DNA from: Pseudomonas sp. LS1212
Lineage (GTDB): Bacteria; Pseudomonadota; Gammaproteobacteria; Pseudomonadales; Pseudomonadaceae
Direction: 5' to 3'
DNA length: 64,000 nt
Assembly: GCF_024741815.1 (NCBI RefSeq)
Contig: NZ_CP102951.1
Location: 3,177,001 to 3,241,000, forward strand
In this document: piece after piece, positions 61,374 through 64,000 of the stretch
Layout of the letters: each line of letters starts with the position of its first letter
Numbering within the stretch: position 1 is the first letter of the stretch
The notes under the pieces: model-generated
The model's database searches: none
What the model was told of the DNA's origin: nothing
The model's input: only the letters and a program-made list of their open reading frames with translations
Made by a program: the position numbers and the translations under genes

Positions 61374-64000
61374 CTAAGGCCGGCCCAGCAGATGACTGAT
61401 GGCGGTTTTAAGCTTCATGGGCCGCACCGGCTTGTGCATCAAGGTATGGCCCAGGTCGCGCATCTGCAGCTTCAATTCGTTGCTGTAGTTGGCGGTGATC
61501 ATCAGTGCCGGCAAGGCTGACCCGCGGCGGGCATTGATCGCGGCCACGGCATCGACACCATTTCTATCATCGTCCAGGTGATAGTCGGCGATCAGCAAGT
61601 CGGCCTCGGCATGAAAGTTGTCGACCTGGCGCGCCAGGTCTTCTTGCGACAACGCAGTTACTACCGCGCAGCCCCAACTTTCCAGGAGGGTGCGCATTCC
61701 GGCGCAAATCGCCGCATCATTGTCCAATACCCAGATCCGCGCCCCGCGCAGACGTTCGAGCATCGGCTCGCTGATGGACGGCGGTGCCAGCGCCTTGGGG
61801 GCACTGGTCGCCAGTGGCACTTCGATAGCAAACACCGAGCCACGCCCGGGCCAAGAGCGCACGCTGATGCGATGGCCGAGAATGCCGGCGATTTTTTCCA
61901 CGATCGCCAGGCCCAGGCCAAGGCCGCGGTCCTGATGTGGGCGCTGTACATCGCCACGCTTGAATTCCTGAAAAATCTCCTCGAGCTTGTTCTCGGCGAT
62001 ACCCATGCCGGTGTCCCACACCTCGATAGACAGCCGCTGGCGCAAGCGCCGACAGCCGAGCACCACGCGGCCCCGGGAGGTATAGCGAATAGCGTTGCTC
62101 AGCAGGTTGCGCAGGATCCGCGCCAATAACTGGATATCGCTGCGCACCAGCGCCGAACACGGCACGAAGTGCAGGGCCAGGCCCTCGCTGCCGGCAACCT
62201 GGGCATATTCGGTGGCCAGGTTGTCGAGCAGTTCGCTCAAGGCAAAGGGTGCGATATCGGCCTTGATCACCCCGGCGTCGAGCTTGGAGATATCCACCAG
62301 CGTACCCAACAGATTTTCCACGTCCTCCAGGGAGTTGCTGACATTACGTACCAGCAGCGCATTGGCCGAGGGTTCGCAGCGCTCCAGCAATGCGCTGGTA
62401 AACAGCCGGGCAGCATTGAGCGGCTGCAGCAGGTCATGGCTGACGGCGGCGAGAAACTTGGTTTTTGACAGATTGGCCTGTTCGGCTTCCAGCTTGGCCT
62501 CGCGCAAACGCGATTCGACGCGACTGCGCTCGTCGATTTCGCGCAACAATTGGTGGTTGAGGTTGGTCAGTTCAGTGGTGCGTTCGCGTACGCGCAGTTC
62601 CAGGTGCTGATAGGCCTGGTGCAAGGCCTCGGCCGTGCGCCGGCGCTCGGTGATATCGCGAATCAGCACGAAAATCCCGACCACCTCGCCATTGGCCAGG
62701 CGGTTCGGCACATAGGAACGCAGCATATAGCGTTCCTGATCCTGGGTATTGGTTTCGGCAAACTCGAACGTCACGCTTTCCCCGGACAGGGCCCGTTGCA
62801 CATAGGGCTCCAGGCGCTGGTAATGCTCTTCGCTGTGCACCTGGCGCAGGCTCTGCCCGAGCATCACGCCCCTGGGCCAGCTGTACCACTGCTCATAAAC
62901 CTTGTTGGTGAATTCATAGACCAGGTCGGCGTTCAAGTAGGCAATCAGTGCCGGTACATGGTCAGTGATCAGGCGAATCCAGCGTTCGCTTTCGCTCAGG
63001 GCCTCGGCATAGCGATAACGTTCGGTGATGTCGGTAAAGGTGTTGACGAAGCCCCCGGTGGGCAATGGATGGGTACGAATTTCCAGCACCCGCCCATCGT
63101 ACAGGCGCTGTTCGCACTCATGGATGTGTCGCCCGTTGCCATCGCGGCTGGCGGGTGTCAGCAAGTTCAACTCACTGTCGCCGATCACCTCGGCAAACAA
63201 CCGGTGTGCCGCAATCGGCGCCAGGCCGCTCAGTTCCAGGAATCGACGATTCCACAGTTCCAGGATGCCGTCGGCGTTCACCATCGCTACCCCTTGGGAG
63301 AGGTTATCGACCGCCCGTTGCAACAGGTGCGACTTCTGCGCCACCGCCTGCTCGCGACGTGCTGTTTCGCTGAGTTTGACGTCGGTAATGTCGGTGAACA
63401 GGAACACCCGCCCACCTTCCTCGGTGGGCCGTTCGCTCACTTGCAGCCAGTGCCCGCTTTGCAGGCGATAGAGCAGATGCTCATCGGCGTGCCCTCTGGG
63501 CTCTTCGCAGAACAAACCGATAGCCGTCAGCAGGCGCTTGACCTCGGCCAGGCGCATGCCGGCACTGATGCGCACCCGGGTGTTGGCCCAGAACGCCTTG
63601 AAGCGGCTGTTGCACAGCACCATGCGCAAGTCCCTGTCGAACAACACAAAGGCATCGGAAATGCTCTCGATGGCATCGATCAGGTGTTGGTGAGCGGTTT
63701 CGGCGCGCAGGCGGGCATCGCCGAGTAAATGATTGCTGGCCTTGAGCTCGGCCATGGTCTGGTTCAGGGCATCGGTGCGCTCGCGAACCTGCTCGGCCAA
63801 TACCACCGAATGCTCGAATGCCGCATAGGGGTCATTGCCCCGGGTAACGCCGGACTCGATCCGCTCGATCAGGGCCGCATTGATCCGCAGCAGTTTTTGA
63901 TTCTCGCGCTGCACTCCGACGAGCTGCTCAAGCAACTCAGCGCTGGACGGCGGCACGGCTTCGGGCAATGGCAACGCCGGTGAAGGTCTGGTTGATGTGC
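61374..64000 (-). CDS. multi-PAS hybrid sensor kinase (PedS1-like), start outside the window
   Basis: At least 866 residues are encoded, ending at 61374. A coiled coil is followed by three or so PAS domains (IESISDAFVLFDRDLRMVLC; LSQGVAMVNADGILELWNRR; VPALIAYLNADLVYEFTNKV), HisKA with the His in AAVSHDLLQPLNAARLF, an ATPase part (RILRNLLSNAIRYTSRG, GLGLGLAIVEKIAG) and a receiver domain (IWVLDNDAAIC, LLIADYHLDDD). The first possible start in view is a TTG at 63972-63974, and the frame stays open to the right edge, so the real start may lie outside. It would feed the response regulator at 60700-61365. Confidence 0.85.
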   Translation of the reverse strand, partial: TSTRPSPALPLPEAVPPSSAELLEQLVGVQRENQKLLRINAALIERIESGVTRGNDPYAAFEHSVVLAEQVRERTDALNQTMAELKASNHLLGDARLRAETAHQHLIDAIESISDAFVLFDRDLRMVLCNSRFKAFWANTRVRISAGMRLAEVKRLLTAIGLFCEEPRGHADEHLLYRLQSGHWLQVSERPTEEGGRVFLFTDITDVKLSETARREQAVAQKSHLLQRAVDNLSQGVAMVNADGILELWNRRFLELSGLAPIAAHRLFAEVIGDSELNLLTPASRDGNGRHIHECEQRLYDGRVLEIRTHPLPTGGFVNTFTDITERYRYAEALSESERWIRLITDHVPALIAYLNADLVYEFTNKVYEQWYSWPRGVMLGQSLRQVHSEEHYQRLEPYVQRALSGESVTFEFAETNTQDQERYMLRSYVPNRLANGEVVGIFVLIRDITERRRTAEALHQAYQHLELRVRERTTELTNLNHQLLREIDERSRVESRLREAKLEAEQANLSKTKFLAAVSHDLLQPLNAARLFTSALLERCEPSANALLVRNVSNSLEDVENLLGTLVDISKLDAGVIKADIAPFALSELLDNLATEYAQVAGSEGLALHFVPCSALVRSDIQLLARILRNLLSNAIRYTSRGRVVLGCRRLRQRLSIEVWDTGMGIAENKLEEIFQEFKRGDVQRPHQDRGLGLGLAIVEKIAGILGHRISVRSWPGRGSVFAIEVPLATSAPKALAPPSISEPMLERLRGARIWVLDNDAAICAGMRTLLESWGCAVVTALSQEDLARQVDNFHAEADLLIADYHLDDDRNGVDAVAAINARRGSALPALMITANYSNELKLQMRDLGHTLMHKPVRPMKLKTAISHLLGRP

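Overview
The window looks like a Pseudomonas chromosome of the fluorescens/putida complex. The evidence is the codon and GC style, REP palindromes, the quinoprotein alcohol oxidation cluster, PqiAABC, SRAP, DUF3313 and DUF6388 genes, and a tRNA-Asp/tRNA-Val pair. This is inference from gene content; no search was run.

Region 1 (1-22988) is a decaying copper-handling island that probably rides on a Tn4651-type (Tn3 family) transposon. Almost everything is on the minus strand. In transcription order it holds: a damaged tlpA with an intact ccdA; scraps of a sterol desaturase and a CDF transporter joined by a 28-bp perfect inverted repeat; dsbB with a broken dsbA; a broken isoprenylcysteine methyltransferase; a copA P-type ATPase pseudogene behind a CueR-type promoter; an odd MerR regulator; a small membrane protein; a bufferin (copper RiPP) operon bufABC between two copies of a copL-like gene; the complete cusCBA-cusF efflux system; a broken F510_1955-type propeller gene; a DUF2790 protein; and an oprD remnant. 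On the plus side lie a 5'-truncated IS66 element and the tnpT/rst/tnpS cointegrate-resolution module. A Tn4651-like terminal repeat ends at 22988. About ten genes here carry frameshifts, deletions or nonsense codons, while the Cus pump and the bufferin genes are intact.

Region 2 (22989-44350) is intact chromosomal backbone: an AttEFGH-like ABC exporter set, ilvE, an Ada/AlkA repair fusion, pqiA-pqiA-pqiB-pqiC, a LysE exporter, SRAP/YedK, several small Pseudomonas-type genes, and two tRNAs. One exception is a type VI secretion remnant (tssB with a nonsense codon joined to the tail of an OmpA-like gene). A lone 2H phosphoesterase-like protein is also present.

Region 3 (44639-48090) has a SulP transporter and a second, chromosomal bufABC operon. 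Its bufB is nearly identical over about 620 nt to the transposon copy, whereas bufC is clearly diverged, which suggests gene conversion.

Region 4 (48233-64000) is a compact PQQ-dependent alcohol oxidation cluster: sensor kinase ErcS, iron alcohol dehydrogenase ErcA, an orphan 23-residue pqqA, aldehyde dehydrogenase, a PedH-type quinoprotein with the extra Asp linked to lanthanide use, a solute-binding-like protein, cytochrome c550, the PQQ-associated ABC set (binding protein, beta-propeller, ATPase, permease), and the two-component pair PedR1/ErbR-like and PedS1-like that would control it.
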